A stretch of DNA of 64,000 nt from Cephalotus follicularis (taxonomy: Eukaryota > Streptophyta > Magnoliopsida > Oxalidales > Cephalotaceae). Numbering within the stretch: position 1 is the stretch's first letter; each line of letters opens with the position of its first letter. The notes beneath the pieces were generated by a model. That model had not been told where the DNA came from, did no database searches, and saw only the letters and a program-made list of their open reading frames with translations. The DNA lies in NCBI GenBank assembly GCA_001972305.1, contig BDDD01000995.1:263469-327468 (forward strand), given 5' to 3'. Made by a program: the position numbers and the translations under genes. Of the stretch, positions 20,953 through 32,223 are shown piece after piece.

Positions 20953-21597
20953 ATGGACAGAAGAGGAAGAGCTAAGGCTGGTGAGGGAAGTGCTCCCCAG
21001 GGAACAAATGATGGGAGAGATCCGCTAGATCGAATGGCCGACTACTTTCAACAGCAAATGGCTGTGGATGCGGCCAACATAGAAGACCTGCGGCGATGGT
21101 ACATAGATCGTGTGAATGACCATTTCCATCAAGATGTGGGTTCTAATACAGCGCGCCTGGAAGAGATGCGGCAACTGTGTATTGAAACCCAGCAAGTTAA
21201 GCAGACTAGACTAGCTCCGTCAGAATGGCATGATGGTGACTCTTCAACCAAGTCATCAAAGAACAGTTCTCAGCAAACGGCCGCTAAGGGAACTTCGAGT
21301 CAAGAAGGTGATATAAGGTCTAGAGCCTGCTATCACTGTGGTCATAAGGGCCACTTACAGAAAGATTGCTGGAGGATGCATGGACTGTGTTTCAGGTGCG
21401 GGGCACCTGGTCATTCAGTGAAGGACTATCCAAAGAGTCCTGCTACGGCGCCTACGGGGCCTATGAGAAATAGCGATGCCGAAACTGGACCTTCGCAGCG
21501 GGGAGGCAAGGGCAAAGGCATCATGAGAGGTACGATTTTCGCTCTTACTTGCATCATACTTGATCATAATGCCTTTGATTGGTTGATCATATTATAG
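20953..21597 (+). CDS. Internally deleted Gag of gypsy B
   Basis: This is an open frame of 214 codons starting MDRRGRAKAGEG, 100 bases after the primer binding site. The N-terminus (DPLDRMADYFQQQMA) and the C-terminal zinc-knuckle region match the Gag of E. The central Gag domain with the WW motif, present at 61600-62060 in E, is missing. Knuckle 1 is intact (CYHCGHKGHLQKDC). Knuckle 2 reads CFRCGAPGHSVKDY, so its last Cys is Tyr, while E keeps Cys. The last ~25 residues, after GKGKGIMRGTIFAL, are not Gag-like and come from a deletion scar. The protein could be made but should not assemble alone. Confidence 0.75.
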   Translation: MDRRGRAKAGEGSAPQGTNDGRDPLDRMADYFQQQMAVDAANIEDLRRWYIDRVNDHFHQDVGSNTARLEEMRQLCIETQQVKQTRLAPSEWHDGDSSTKSSKNSSQQTAAKGTSSQEGDIRSRACYHCGHKGHLQKDCWRMHGLCFRCGAPGHSVKDYPKSPATAPTGPMRNSDAETGPSQRGGKGKGIMRGTIFALTCIILDHNAFDWLIIL

Positions 21598-21759
21598 CCA
21601 TAGTTAAGTGGATGTTAAGTTGGATGTTTGGGGCCAACTAATGAGTAAGAGAATGATGATTGACTTTACCCCACACATACTTAGTGAACTTCTAGAACCC
21701 GGATAACATAACCAGAGAATATGAAATGTATTGCTCAGATAGTGATTCACAGTAATGAT
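21598..21759 (+). other. Deletion scar between gag and RT of gypsy B
   Basis: About 160 bp carry several stops in the pol frame and no protease. In E the corresponding interval holds the protease and the first ~140 residues of RT. Short patches (for example ATGATGATTGACTTTACC) look like leftover protease-RT sequence, but I cannot place them firmly. Confidence 0.6.
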
Positions 21760-24285
21760 TCAAGGGTGTTTTCCAAGCTTGATTTGAGATCAGGTTATCA
21801 CCTGTCGAGGGTGAGGGAAGGAGATATTGAGAAGACTGCTTTCCGGACAAGATACGGTCACTATGAGTTCCTTGTGATACCTTTTGGTGTTACCAATGCA
21901 CCAGCTGCGTTCATGCCATTGATGAACGACGTGTTTCGACCGTACTTGGACCAGTTTGTTGTTGTGTTTATTGACGACGTACTTGTATACTCAAGGAGTG
22001 AGGAAGAGCATGCTTGCCATCTAGGGTTGGTTTTGCAGATTCTCCGAGAGCAGCAACTGTACGCCAAACTCAGTAAGTGTGAATTTTGGCTTGACCGTGT
22101 GATTTTTCTAGGTCACATTGTATCTGGAGAGGGTTTGGCGGTGGATCCGTCGAAGACAGAGGAGGTACGAGATTGGCCACAGCCGAAGAAAGTAATGGAG
22201 GTACACAGTTTTCTTGGCTTGGCGGGATATTACAGAAGATTTATCCATAATTTCTCGAGAATAGCTGAGCCTTTAACTAGACTGACCCAGAAGAAGACCT
22301 TGTTTGTTTGGGATGATGATTACGAAGCTAGTTTCCGCGAACTGAAGGATCGGTTGGTTTCCGCTCCTATCTTGGCATTACCTGAGGGTAATGAGGGCTT
22401 TGCAGTCTATAGTGATGCATCGGGTAAGGGCTTGGGCTGCGTGCTGATGCAACGAGGAAAGGTGATCGCTTATGCTTCTAGGAAGCTGAAGCCGTATGAA
22501 GAAAACTACCCGACTCATGACCTTGAACTTGCAGCTATCATCTTCGCCCTTCAGAAGTGAAGACACTATCTCCATGGGGCGCAGTTTGAGATCTTTACCG
22601 ATCATAAGAGTTTGAAGTACCTGTTTTGTCAGGACACACTGAACAGGAGACAACGCAGGTAGGTAGAGTTCTTTAATGATTATGATTGTAGCATCCAGTA
22701 CCACCCGGGGAAAGCGAATGTAGTCGTTGATGCCTTGAGCCGCAAGGCTATGGTTGCCAATAAGATGGTGTCGCAATGGAAGATGTTAGAAGACTTCCAA
22801 GAATGGTCTCCATTCACTCAATCACCGGGGATCTTTCTAGCCGACATGCGAGTACAGCCTGTGTTGCTTGATCACATCAGGGGTGCACAACCACATGATC
22901 CAAAGTTGCAGCGAATTCGGGAGAACCTGGACTCCAAATCCGATTTTCGGGTACATGCTGATGGTATTCTGAGATATCGGGGACGTGTATGTCTTCCGAA
23001 TGAACCAAGACTGAAGGATGAGTTACTCCGCGGGGCTCATAAATCTCTGTACAGTATTCATCATGGTAACACCAAGATGTACCAAGATATGAAGAAAACT
23101 TACTAGTGGTCCAGCATGAAGCGCGAGATTGCTGAATATGTCGCGAAGTGTTTGACTTGCCAGAGGGTCAAGGCCGAGCACCAAAGACCTGCGGGACTGT
23201 TACAGTCATTACCAGTGGCAGAGTGGAAATGGGAACACATTACGATGGACTTTGTTTCTGGATTTCCACCGACTAGGCATCGTCATAATGCCCTGTGGGT
23301 TATTGTTGATAGACTCACCAAATCAGCACACTTCTTGCCCACACATGTCACTGATTCTGCGAGCAAGTTGGCTCGATTGTATGTGAAGGAGATTGTGAGA
23401 CTGCACGGTGTTCCGGTGAGCATTGTTTGTGATAGGGATTCGATCTTCACTTCCAACTTCTGGAAGAGATTTCAGACAGCTTTCAGAACGAGATTGAATC
23501 TCAGAACTGCTTTCCACCCTCAGACAGACGGACAGTCAGAGCGTACCATCCAAACCTTGGAGGATATGCTTCGGGCTTGCGTGAACGATTTTGGTGGAAC
23601 CTGGGAAGACCATATCCCTCTGATAGAGTTTTCATACAATAACAGTTATCACTCGAGTATCGGTATGGCTCCATATGAAGAACTGTATGGGAGAAAGTGT
23701 AGGTCACCCATCCGCTGGGATGAGGTTGGTGAACGACCACTGCTTGGGTCAGATTTGGTGGAGGAGACTTCGGAGAAAGTCAAGTTCATCAGAGAAAAGT
23801 TGCTTGCAGCGCAGAGTCGGCAGAAGAGCTATGCTGACAATGTGAAGAGAAGGCCTTTAACCTTCAATGTTGGGGATTACGTGTTTTTGAAGGTATCTCC
23901 GTGGAAAGGAGTGCAAAGATTCGGGAAGAGGGGAAAGTTAGCGCCACGCTACATTTGTCCTTTTGAGATTTTGGAGAGGGTTGGGGAGGTAGCATATCAG
24001 CTAGCCTTGCCTCCTACATTGTCGAGTGTACATGACGTCTTCCATGTATCGATGCTACGAGGATATATCCGGGATCCATCGCATGTCCTGGATTATGACT
24101 CGATTACGGTGAGGGATGATCTTTCCTGCGAGGAGTCACCCGTGAGAATCTTGGATTGGAAGACACAAGTATTGAGGAACCGAACCATTCTGATGGTAAA
24201 GGTTCAGTGGCAATTTCATCGGCCGGAAGAAGTAACTTGGGAATGTGAGGATGACATCCGAGAGCGTTACCCACATTTGTTTTAG
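21760..24285 (+). pseudogene. pol of gypsy B: RT (5' truncated), RNase H, integrase, chromodomain-like tail
   Basis: RT starts inside the domain at [12 protein letters not shown] and keeps [11 protein letters not shown] near 21970. RNase H has [15 protein letters not shown] near 22410. Three in-frame stops follow: TGA 22558-22560, TAG 22660-22662 and TAG 23104-23106. Each falls where A and F have a Trp codon (QKWRHYL, RRWVEFF, YWWSGMKR), so each fits a single G-to-A change in TGG. The integrase keeps HHCC-type residues and catalytic DRDSIFTS and QTDGQSERTIQ, then GVQRFGKRGKLAPRY and [13 protein letters not shown]. The tail RILDWKTQVLRN and EVTWECEDDIRERYP is chromodomain-like. The stop is at 24283-24285. 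Confidence 0.9.
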
Positions 24286-24315
24286 TGTGTGTTAATTTCG
24301 AGGACAAAATTTCTT

Positions 24316-24329
24316 GAAGGAGGGGTGAA
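24316..24329 (+). other. Polypurine tract of gypsy B
   Basis: GAAGGAGGGGTGAA lies directly before the 3' LTR. The same block with TTTCTT before it recurs at the left edge of element E. Confidence 0.85.
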
Positions 24330-27162
24330 TGTAACACCCGGTATTTTCCTAATTGTAATATTTCGTTTTGAGGTGTAATCTTAAACTTGAATTAATGAGA
24401 ATGTTGAAATTTCAAACTCAAAAGATGTCTCCAAACCCTAAATATAGATTAGGGAAAGAAATGTGTAAGTTAAACTTTAAAACGGTGCAGTTTTGGAAGA
24501 AACGCGTCGATGTCATTGGAAAGACGTTGACGCCTATGGGAACCAAGGTACACGTGAATGCATGGGCATGCATATCGACATTGAGAGAAGGCATCGACAC
24601 CTTCTTACGAAAAGGGAAAAGACATCAACGTCTAAAGAAAGACGTGGACGCCTTTTAAAAGAATATCATTTACGATATGAACTGACAGAGTAACGTGCAA
24701 AGGGAAGGATTTAGGATCCATGCAGGCACCTTGAGGCACGGGAAGGAGACGTGTTGATCATGCACGATGGTCTCCTGACCTGCATGACTGAAGGAGGATG
24801 AAGAAGGTAACAAGTGTTACCATGAATGCAACCTGCAAATAAAAGAGGAGAAGAAAACAAAATGGAAAGGGAGAGTTCTGGGAAAGAGGGAGAGAGCACG
24901 AGAGTGCCCATTGAATGCAAGGAGAAAGAGGTTGGGGGAGCAATCTGTATAAGAACAACCCCTCCCCACCTCTCTCTCTCGTTTAAAACACCAAAGGAAA
25001 GAAAAGGAGAAAACCAGTGAGTGTGAGAGCCACCATTGTTGAGCTTGGTTGCAGCTAGAACTTGGAGCTCGTGGGTAGCAGTTGCTGAGAGGATCTTGGA
25101 GCTGTTGTGGCCATAACCTGGGAACTTAAAGGGGTGGACTTTCCAGTTCCTAACGTGGAACAATAAGGTAGGGGAAAGTGATAAATTTATACATGCATTT
25201 TGGGTTTTAAGTTAGTGAATACCATGATGAATTACATGTTAATGGGTGAATTGTGATTCTGGATTTGTTGTAGCGATTACTGTGATATACGGAGTTGACT
25301 TGCATGTGTAAATTACATGAATATTGAACTGGGTTGTGTTTGGATGATTTTCATAAATGGCTTGCTGTGCTAAAACTATGGAGAAAGCGTTCTGGGTTGG
25401 ATAAACGTCGACGTCTACCAGAAGAGGTCGATGTCTTCGTGTACGTATGAAAAAGACATCGATGTTTGAGTGAAAGCATCGGCGCCTTTTCTGGGAAATC
25501 GTAGAACTGTAATGTTCATTACAAAGGGCCATTTAGCCATTTGGGATTTCCTGTTTGATTTCGAATGGACGTTCTGGTTACATACTCTGGTAACCAGTGG
25601 CTTTTCTTACGCCTTTAAGAGGTTAAGTTTCGTTTATATGAGGATTAGGGGCTGGATTCTTCCCTCCAGAATCCAGACTCGCACACTGATACCTCCTGGT
25701 ATCATAAAGACATCGATGTCTTTGGAAAGACATCGACGTCTTTTACCCAATAACGCCTGGGAATAATTGTACATAGGATCGACGCCTTAGGGAAAAGACG
25801 TCGACGCCTTAGGGATAGACATCGACGCCTATCTCCCTGTTTAATGGAATTACACACGAATGGGACCCGCTAGACCCGAAACGACTCGAGGAACGATCCT
25901 AGATGCATTCTGAGCATATGTTTGCATTATTACTGTGACTTGCATTATGGTTGATTTCTAAATACTGTTAACCATTTTGAAAAGCTGGCATGATTTTTAT
26001 AATCATTTTGTACGAAAATGTATATTTGTCATAATATGATTTTATATATTTTCGAAATGATCGGGAAAGTATTTTCTAATGACGGAGAAATGTTTTCAAG
26101 AATTGATTATGAAATCAAATGTATTGTGCGAAAATGTATATTTGTCAACATATGAATTTATATATTTTCGAAATGATTGGGGAAGTGTTTCCCAAGACGG
26201 AGAAATGTTTTAAAAGATTGTTTATACAATCAAATGTATTGTTTTAAATTTTATAACTTATCACAACTTGTGAACGGAGTAATATATTTTAAACAAATAT
26301 ATGTGATCCAGTAATTATATTTTATTGCTTGACTTGTATTGTGCAATGCTTGTGCTTGTTGATTATTAGCCGCAGTGCTAATAACTTGTTGATTACTCAG
26401 CCGCTGCGCTAGTAACTTGCTGTTGGTTTAGTCGCCGCGCTAAACAACATACGGAGGACTTGCTCCAAAACCGTTCGCAAACGGGGATGGGGTAAGAGTG
26501 CATGACGTTGGGGCCAGGAGGTGGCGACGGTTATGACGACTTGTTTGTCTGGTTCCTTTTGGGACATACTCATTGCTTGTGTTGATATAACTTATGAGTT
26601 ATACTTGTATTGTGAACATGCATATATTTTTATATATGTATATACGGAGATATAATTATTGTGAAAATTACATGTCATATTGCATCATAATGCATTCATT
26701 CATGATACCCATTATCATATGACTCGAACTATATTTATAAGTTTATTCACTTAGCCGAGTGATGACAAAGGCTAACCCCTACTGTAACAGATTGACGGAG
26801 TGGATATGAGATGGAGCATGCGTGGAGACTTAAAGACAAGACTTAGTTATCTCTCTTATTTTCTTGTATTGCGTTAATGAACATTGGTCATGCTAAATTG
26901 GATTATTGTAACATGATTTATTTTTATCTCGTACTGTATTTTCACGCTCCGTTTTTGGGCGATCGACAATGTGGTTATTATAAACTTGTTGGGCATCACG
27001 TAGTATGGGATGCGTGATGTATGTTTAAATTCAGCTCTTACATGAATGCTTCCGCTATCGAGAAATTTAATTATTGGTAAAATTGCATGAGCTGGATTAT
27101 ATTATTTTGATTGCCTTACCGCTTCATATGTTGTCTTTAATGTTGGAAAACGGGGTGTGACA
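24330..27162 (+). repeat. 3' LTR of gypsy B
   Basis: The LTR is 2833 bp and collinear with the 5' LTR, with few differences. It carries the same three motif clusters (about 24504-24650, 25405-25485 and 25707-25830), a TAGCC...GGCTA hairpin (26752-26774) and a CATCACG/CGTGATG hairpin (26994-27019). Confidence 0.94.
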
Positions 27163-28038
27163 TTAGGACTATGGTATCCTAGGAAATCATCATTTGACTT
27201 ACACACTTACTCCGATGCCGATTTCGGTGGATATAAAGTAGATAGAAAAAGCACAAGTGGCACGTGTCAATTTTTAGGCAATATGCTTATTTCTTGGTTT
27301 AGCGAGAAACAAAATTCAGTAGCACTTTCTACTACCAAAGCCGAATACATTGCCGCAGGAAGTTGTTGCGCCCAAATCACGTGGATTAAGCAACAACTCC
27401 TTGACTATGGCTTTAACTTTGAAAAAGTGCCAATTAGGCGTGATAACACTAGTGCGATATGTTTAGGGAAAAACCCGGTTCATCACTCTAGGACTAAACA
27501 CATTGACATAAGATATCACTTCATAAAAGATCACATAGAAAAAGGTGATATTGAATTAGTTTTCGTCCCGACTCAAGAACAAGTCATGGACATCTTCACA
27601 AAACCATTAGACGAACAGACCTTCTCAAAATTTAGATTGGAATTAGGTCTATGTGAAATTGAATTATTGACATGTTTATATGATTGGTGCGATAATATAT
27701 GTTTGCTCAATATGCTTGTTTGTTCATTAACGCATCATTTGCATTCATTCATGCGAGTTTACAAAAATGACAGAAAACAGAGCAAAGTGCCGACGCCTGT
27801 CATTAAAGCGTCAGCGCTTTACATAAAAATTAGGGCTCGAATTAGGGAAAGTGGTCAAAGCGCCGACGCCTCCCTCTACACCGTCGTCGCTTTAGTCGTG
27901 TTTTTAGACAGAAAGCGCCGTCTGTCAAGCCATTTTCACACGAAAACTCAAAACCCTAACTCTAAACTCACTGTCTCTGGCGATTTTGTGCCTCATTACA
28001 TTCGAAAATCTTTGATAAATCTCAAACTAACATCAAAG
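27163..28038 (+). pseudogene. Copia C: RNase H and pol C-terminus, read through into a linker
   Basis: The frame resumes as LGLWYPRKSSFDLHTYSDADFGG. RNase H catalytic residues are visible: D in YSDADF, E in KAEYIAAGS and D in RRDNTSAI. The end is typical for copia pol (KHIDIRYHFIKDHIEKGD, QVMDIFTKPLDEQTF, LELGLCEI). Where pol would be expected to end, near 27660, there is no stop. The frame stays open through ~120 residues of low-complexity linker, part of it encoded by a phased motif array, into the extra ORF. Either a terminator was lost or pol and the extra protein form one polyprotein. Confidence 0.88.
27788..27890. repeat. Phased motif array inside copia C, between pol and the extra ORF
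   Basis: Cores are at 27790 and 27811 (21 bp apart) and at 27863 and 27884 (21 bp apart), in the AAAGCGYCRRCGC style of the C and D LTRs. This array is internal, not in an LTR. Confidence 0.8.
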
Positions 28039-28414
28039 ATGCCAAGAACAAGGAGTATTGAAGCTGGACAAGGGTCTAAAACAAAAAGGAAATCTGTTGG
28101 GCGCAAAGGGAAGGGCATAGACACTCATCCAGCCACACCAGAGGTTGCTTCCTCACTCCCTAGGTATCCTGAAGCCTATTTTAATCGCAAGATTCTAGTA
28201 GGCAAAATATTAGATTTCGATTTCTGCAATAATGAGGGTTTTCCCATTATAGAGTGGCTAGGTGCTCAAGGGTTAGAACCCTTATTTTCAATCAATTTAC
28301 CTAGCTATCCTTAGCTAATTAAGGAATTTTATGTTCACATTCTAAATTGCTCTATGGTAGAATTAAGCACTAAGGTCAAAAACAAGGAAATTGAATTAGA
28401 CGTCGAAACATTAG
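28039..28414 (+). pseudogene. Copia C extra ORF, first part (putative plant transposon protein domain)
   Basis: ATG at 28039 opens MPRTRSIEAGQGSKTKRK, a basic, possibly nuclear-targeting N-terminus, in the same open frame as pol. The conserved part begins YPEAYFNRKILVGKILDF and continues FPIIEWLGAQGLEPLFSINL. TAG at 28312-28314 interrupts it, and gypsy F cuts it at 28414 in LDVETL. From memory of the family it resembles the 'putative plant transposon protein' domain (Pfam PF20167). It is in the position where SIRE-type elements carry an envelope-like ORF. I see no signal peptide or membrane segment. The function is unknown. Confidence 0.65.
28410..28414 (+). repeat. Target-site duplication of gypsy F, left copy
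   Basis: ATTAG is repeated exactly at 37754-37758. Collapsing the copies restores the extra ORF frame of C. Confidence 0.9.
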
Positions 28415-28565
28415 TGTAATAACCGCAAATTCATTCTGGGTATATTGTACTCTTGATGAATAAAATATGCACTTACTTGAATTTGATGTCCAATTATTAT
28501 ACGAAATTGTGGTTGCTAATTTAAATTAAGCAAATGAACCTAAAAAACCAAAAGCAGCCATTGAC

Positions 28566-28643
28566 AGCCGACTGCCACAGGGGAATAGTCGACTGGCTTA
28601 TGCGTGGTGTGACAGTCGACTGCCTGTTTAAGACAGTCGACTG
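28566..28643. repeat. Phased palindromic motifs, F 5' LTR cluster 1
   Basis: AGTCGACTG-type motifs start at 28566, 28587, 28614 and 28635, with steps 21, 27 and 21 bp. This is the same motif as in gypsy A. Confidence 0.88.
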
Positions 28644-29661
28644 GAACGGTACAAAACAGGTGTCTGTGCATGCATGTGAGATAGGGATGTGGCATTGCAT
28701 GAGGGACATGTGTTAGGCGAAGTCACCAGCTGCCAGAGCATGCAAAAAGGAGCCCTCCTACAACCTGCAGGCAGAAGATGGGAACGAGAGAAAGTGAATG
28801 TAGAGAATGAACATGTGAGAGAGAGGAAAGAGAGGGCTGAGTGAATGGGAGTCTGGAGAATTCTAAGACTCCTAAGCCTTTATATCAGCTGTTTGGTCTG
28901 AATGTGAGGGTTAGAAACACTGAAGATAGAGGAGAGTTGCTGGAAATTGATGGAGCTTACATGTTGATGGATTAGAGCTCAAAGAAGGAGTTAAAGCTTT
29001 GATTCCTGGTAAGACTCCAATCTGGTTTATCATTGAAGTTGTAGGCTCACAGTAGCACATTTGGTTACCTGTATACTGTCCATAGTGTCACATTTAGAAA
29101 TGGTAATGAAAGGGAGTAAGAAAAATGAATATGAAGATTAGAGAATCGTTGATAACTCCAATTCGAATTATAGTTGTGGTTAGTTGTCAAGATATATGTA
29201 TACTGATTCCCTTAAATATATATATACATCTTCTGTCAACACGTTAAGATCAAGAATCTGGAATTGAAATATATTTGACAAGAGTCGAAGAGTAGTTGTA
29301 AAAGAGTAATTATGAAGCTTAATGAACTACTGATAAACTACTGTTGGAATTGTAGTTGTAATGAGGGGATTATGGATACTTACTGGTATTAATGCATGTG
29401 TCCGTAAACATGCATGTTATAGATTAAATTCTGCTGAATTTTGGAAGATTGGTTGGTGAAAAGGCTTGGAAACTCAAAGAGAGAGATCAAACCCAATTGA
29501 TCTTGGGATAGCAATTGAGGTAGGGGTAATGACATTTTCTTGGAAGATATATTATGCATATCATGTATGTTTAATTTCTATTTGATTGCATGTGTTGTTT
29601 AAGTGAGTAATTGGACTTTGAAACATATAAATTGCTACTGCCTACATTTTCTCGGCAAAGC

Positions 29662-29773
29662 AGTCGACTGTTCTTCAGGACAGTCGACTACTCAACCTAT
29701 CCAGTCGACTGTTAAGAGAAAACAGTCGACTACTCAATCGAAACAGCAGACTGTTCTTGAGAGCAGTCGACTG
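29662..29773. repeat. Phased palindromic motifs, F 5' LTR cluster 2
   Basis: AGTCGACTG-type motifs start at 29662, 29682, 29703, 29724, 29745 and 29765, with steps 20, 21, 21, 21 and 20 bp. This cluster is absent from the 3' LTR, where the region has been replaced. Confidence 0.88.
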
Positions 29774-31109
29774 TCCTGGGTAAAAATGCTGATATAGGTC
29801 CTGTTTGAGCCTTAATTTAAATGTTATTAACTTGGCCTCCATATGGATGATTAGAACAATCAATCCTGGCCTTACATACACCTACATTACAGAAACTAAA
29901 CATGTATGCACTCCTTCTGAGAGTTGCACATGAATGACTATGGTATACTAGATACCTTACTAAATTCCTCGAATTGCTACTGCCTTTTACTATTTTTGCT
30001 GTATATGCTACTGTTATATTAGTATATATTGTTTTGGTGTTATTTAACACCACTACCATTTATATTTCAACGATTAAACTAACTAAGTGCTATATGCACC
30101 ATTTATGATATCAACTATCATTTTCAAATGAAAGCTTCTTGTTAAAAGAACTACTGATTTTCCTCCTATGAGAGGTACCTACTGTTTTGTTCCCCAACTG
30201 GGAGCCACTATCGTATTGATATCGTTTTCCTCCTATGAGATGTACGATCAATGAATTGTTAAATGTTTCTAAAGAAAACAACTTTTATATTGCATATTAT
30301 ATATATATGTAATATTATTAATGAACTGAATTGATTGTCTATGCTATTGCCGTTAGTCGAGTGATAGGAGACATCACTGGCTACGGAGGTGGTCCTATGT
30401 GCCAGGAGTTGGCTAGAGTATCCACCCAAACTATCTGCATTGCAGATCTTATTGTTAAACTGCCCGCTAATGCCGGTAGTAAATGTTAACTTATCTATCA
30501 TCTTTGGAGCGTAGGGTGATGGATAGGTGGTACGCAGTCTGTGCTAGGAGGTAGCGACATGTGACACCCAACCACAGTATGAATTGATTGTACCCTTGTG
30601 CGGTATTCTTGCATTTGTATTGTCTATGGCCACTTGGCATGATTGCTTATATATTGGAACACTTAAATGCTATTTTAATATATAAATTGTCATACATGTT
30701 GCATTCGTATATTCCTTAGCATGCATTATCTTCCTATTTAGCCAAGTGAGGACAACGGCTAACCCCTACAATTTCAGATTAAGCGAAGACGTACGGGAGG
30801 TGCTGCTGAAGCTTTTGGAGAGCTTCTTTCTATCTTAAGATTGTTATTTTATTATGTTGTACTGTATTTGTAATGAACGGTTCATGCCGCGTCTTACTGT
30901 TGTACTTCCTTATGAAAGGATAATTTGTTAGATTGTACCTGCACGTAGTATGGGTTGCGTGCGGATGACTTGTATTTTATATTCTGGCTTTTGAATGCTT
31001 CCGCTTATTTATGAATTGTTGAATGGAATGCTGGAATATTATATTTATTTCTGATATCACCATATATGCCTGTGCCTAATTGGAACCGAACGGCCAGGTG
31101 TGACAAGCA

Positions 31110-31121
31110 TGGTATCAGAGC
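31110..31121 (+). other. Primer binding site of gypsy F
   Basis: TGGTATCAGAGC stands four bases after the LTR end. Confidence 0.9.
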
Positions 31122-31209
31122 ATATTCCATCTATGCTAGCTGGGATAAGTTTCTCAGAATTCGAGTGAATTGTTTCCTAATGATTATGTCATTCCATATA
31201 GGAAACCAA

Positions 31210-32223
31210 ATGGACCTACGAAGAGGAAGAAGAGGAAGGCGTAGAGCCGACGAAGGACGCAATGCACCGCCGGTACCTGGAAATGACCCGGCAGTGAACG
31301 AAGGAGTAAATATACCTCCAGCGCATGACGAGAGGAGTCACTTTGACCGCATGGATGACCTCTTTCAACAACAGATGCAAGCTAATGCGGTGAGCATGGA
31401 ACAGATTCGGCAAATGTAAGAGGCGAACCGAACCTATCATCAGGCTCCTGAAGCTTGCCATACTGGTGGATTTGGTCGAGACCTGGAGCGGTTCATGAGA
31501 TAGAATCCTCCGACATTTAATGGTGAACTGAATGCTACTGTCGCCGAGCAGTGGATTAGAGATTTGGAGAAGATATTTGCTGCCCTGGAATGTACTAATG
31601 AACAGAAGCTCAGCTTTGCTGTATATCGCTTATGGCGCGAGGCTACTTATTGGTGGGAAAGGACCGAAGCAAAGTGGGAATCTCGTGGATTTGACAGGAC
31701 TTGGGACAGATTTCAGTCTGAGTTCCTTGAAGCTTATGTGCCACAGATAGAACGTGACCGGAGGGAGACTGAACTGATGGAGTTACGTCAAGGGGATATG
31801 ACGGTAGCTCAGTACCAGACCAGATTTGTGGAACTGGCAAGACATACACCTTATGTTGTGGAGGGTGAATCACGGATGATCTGAAGGTTTCTAAAAGGCC
31901 TTCGACCGGACATCAAGTCTAAACTGTTGATGTTACAGCTGACCTCTTTTGTAGATGTTGCTGAGAGAGCAATGATTCTGGAGGCAGATGCGAATGAAAG
32001 GAGAGCAGAGCGGTCTCGTACTAATCAACTGAGGGTCGCACAGTCACAGGGGCAGGGGAGTAATAATCCTGCTAAGTCAATAAAGTCTAACAACATAGGT
32101 CACAGAGGTTCTCAACGCAGAAACTCACGATCAAGGACCCCTAGCCGTAATAGTCAATAGAATGCGGGTGGTTGTACTTTTTGTGGTCGCCCGAACCATG
32201 ATGAGACCGAGTGCTGGAAGAAG
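31210..32223 (+). pseudogene. gag of gypsy F (several stops)
   Basis: ATG 31210 opens MDLRRGRRGRRRADEG. The homologue of E and B follows (HFDRMDDLFQQQMQ). The frame is unshifted but has stops at 31417-31419, 31501-31503, 31882-31884 (expected Trp) and 32158-32160 (probable Gln). The TAG at 31501 lies at the same Gag position as stops in A and E. The main Gag domain is at 31510-31990 (WIRDLEKIFAALECT, EATYWWERTEAKWE, LERDRRETELMEL-like). A Cys-rich [15 protein letters not shown] segment follows after the last stop. Confidence 0.88.

Larger units (their letters stand above)
17999..27162 (+). mobile_element. Ty3/gypsy retrotransposon B, internally deleted, nested in C
   Basis: The element has two LTRs of about 2.84 kb (TGTAACACCC...GGTGTGACA), a primer binding site, an incomplete gag-pol and a polypurine tract, with an exact 5-bp target duplication. 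The LTRs look nearly identical. Gag lacks its central domain, and the protease and first part of RT are missing. RT, RNase H, integrase and chromodomain-like tail are of the Tekay/Del type and very close to element E. It looks like a fairly recent insertion of a non-autonomous copy. Confidence 0.92.
28415..31105 (+). repeat. 5' LTR of gypsy F
   Basis: The LTR is 2691 bp with TG...CA ends. It has two phased AGTCGACTG clusters (28566-28643 and 29662-29773), two copies of TTTTCCTCCTATGAGA near 30158 and 30227, a TAGCC...GGCTA hairpin (30739-30761) and a GCACG/CGTGC hairpin (30941-30962). I see no gene in it. Confidence 0.92.
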
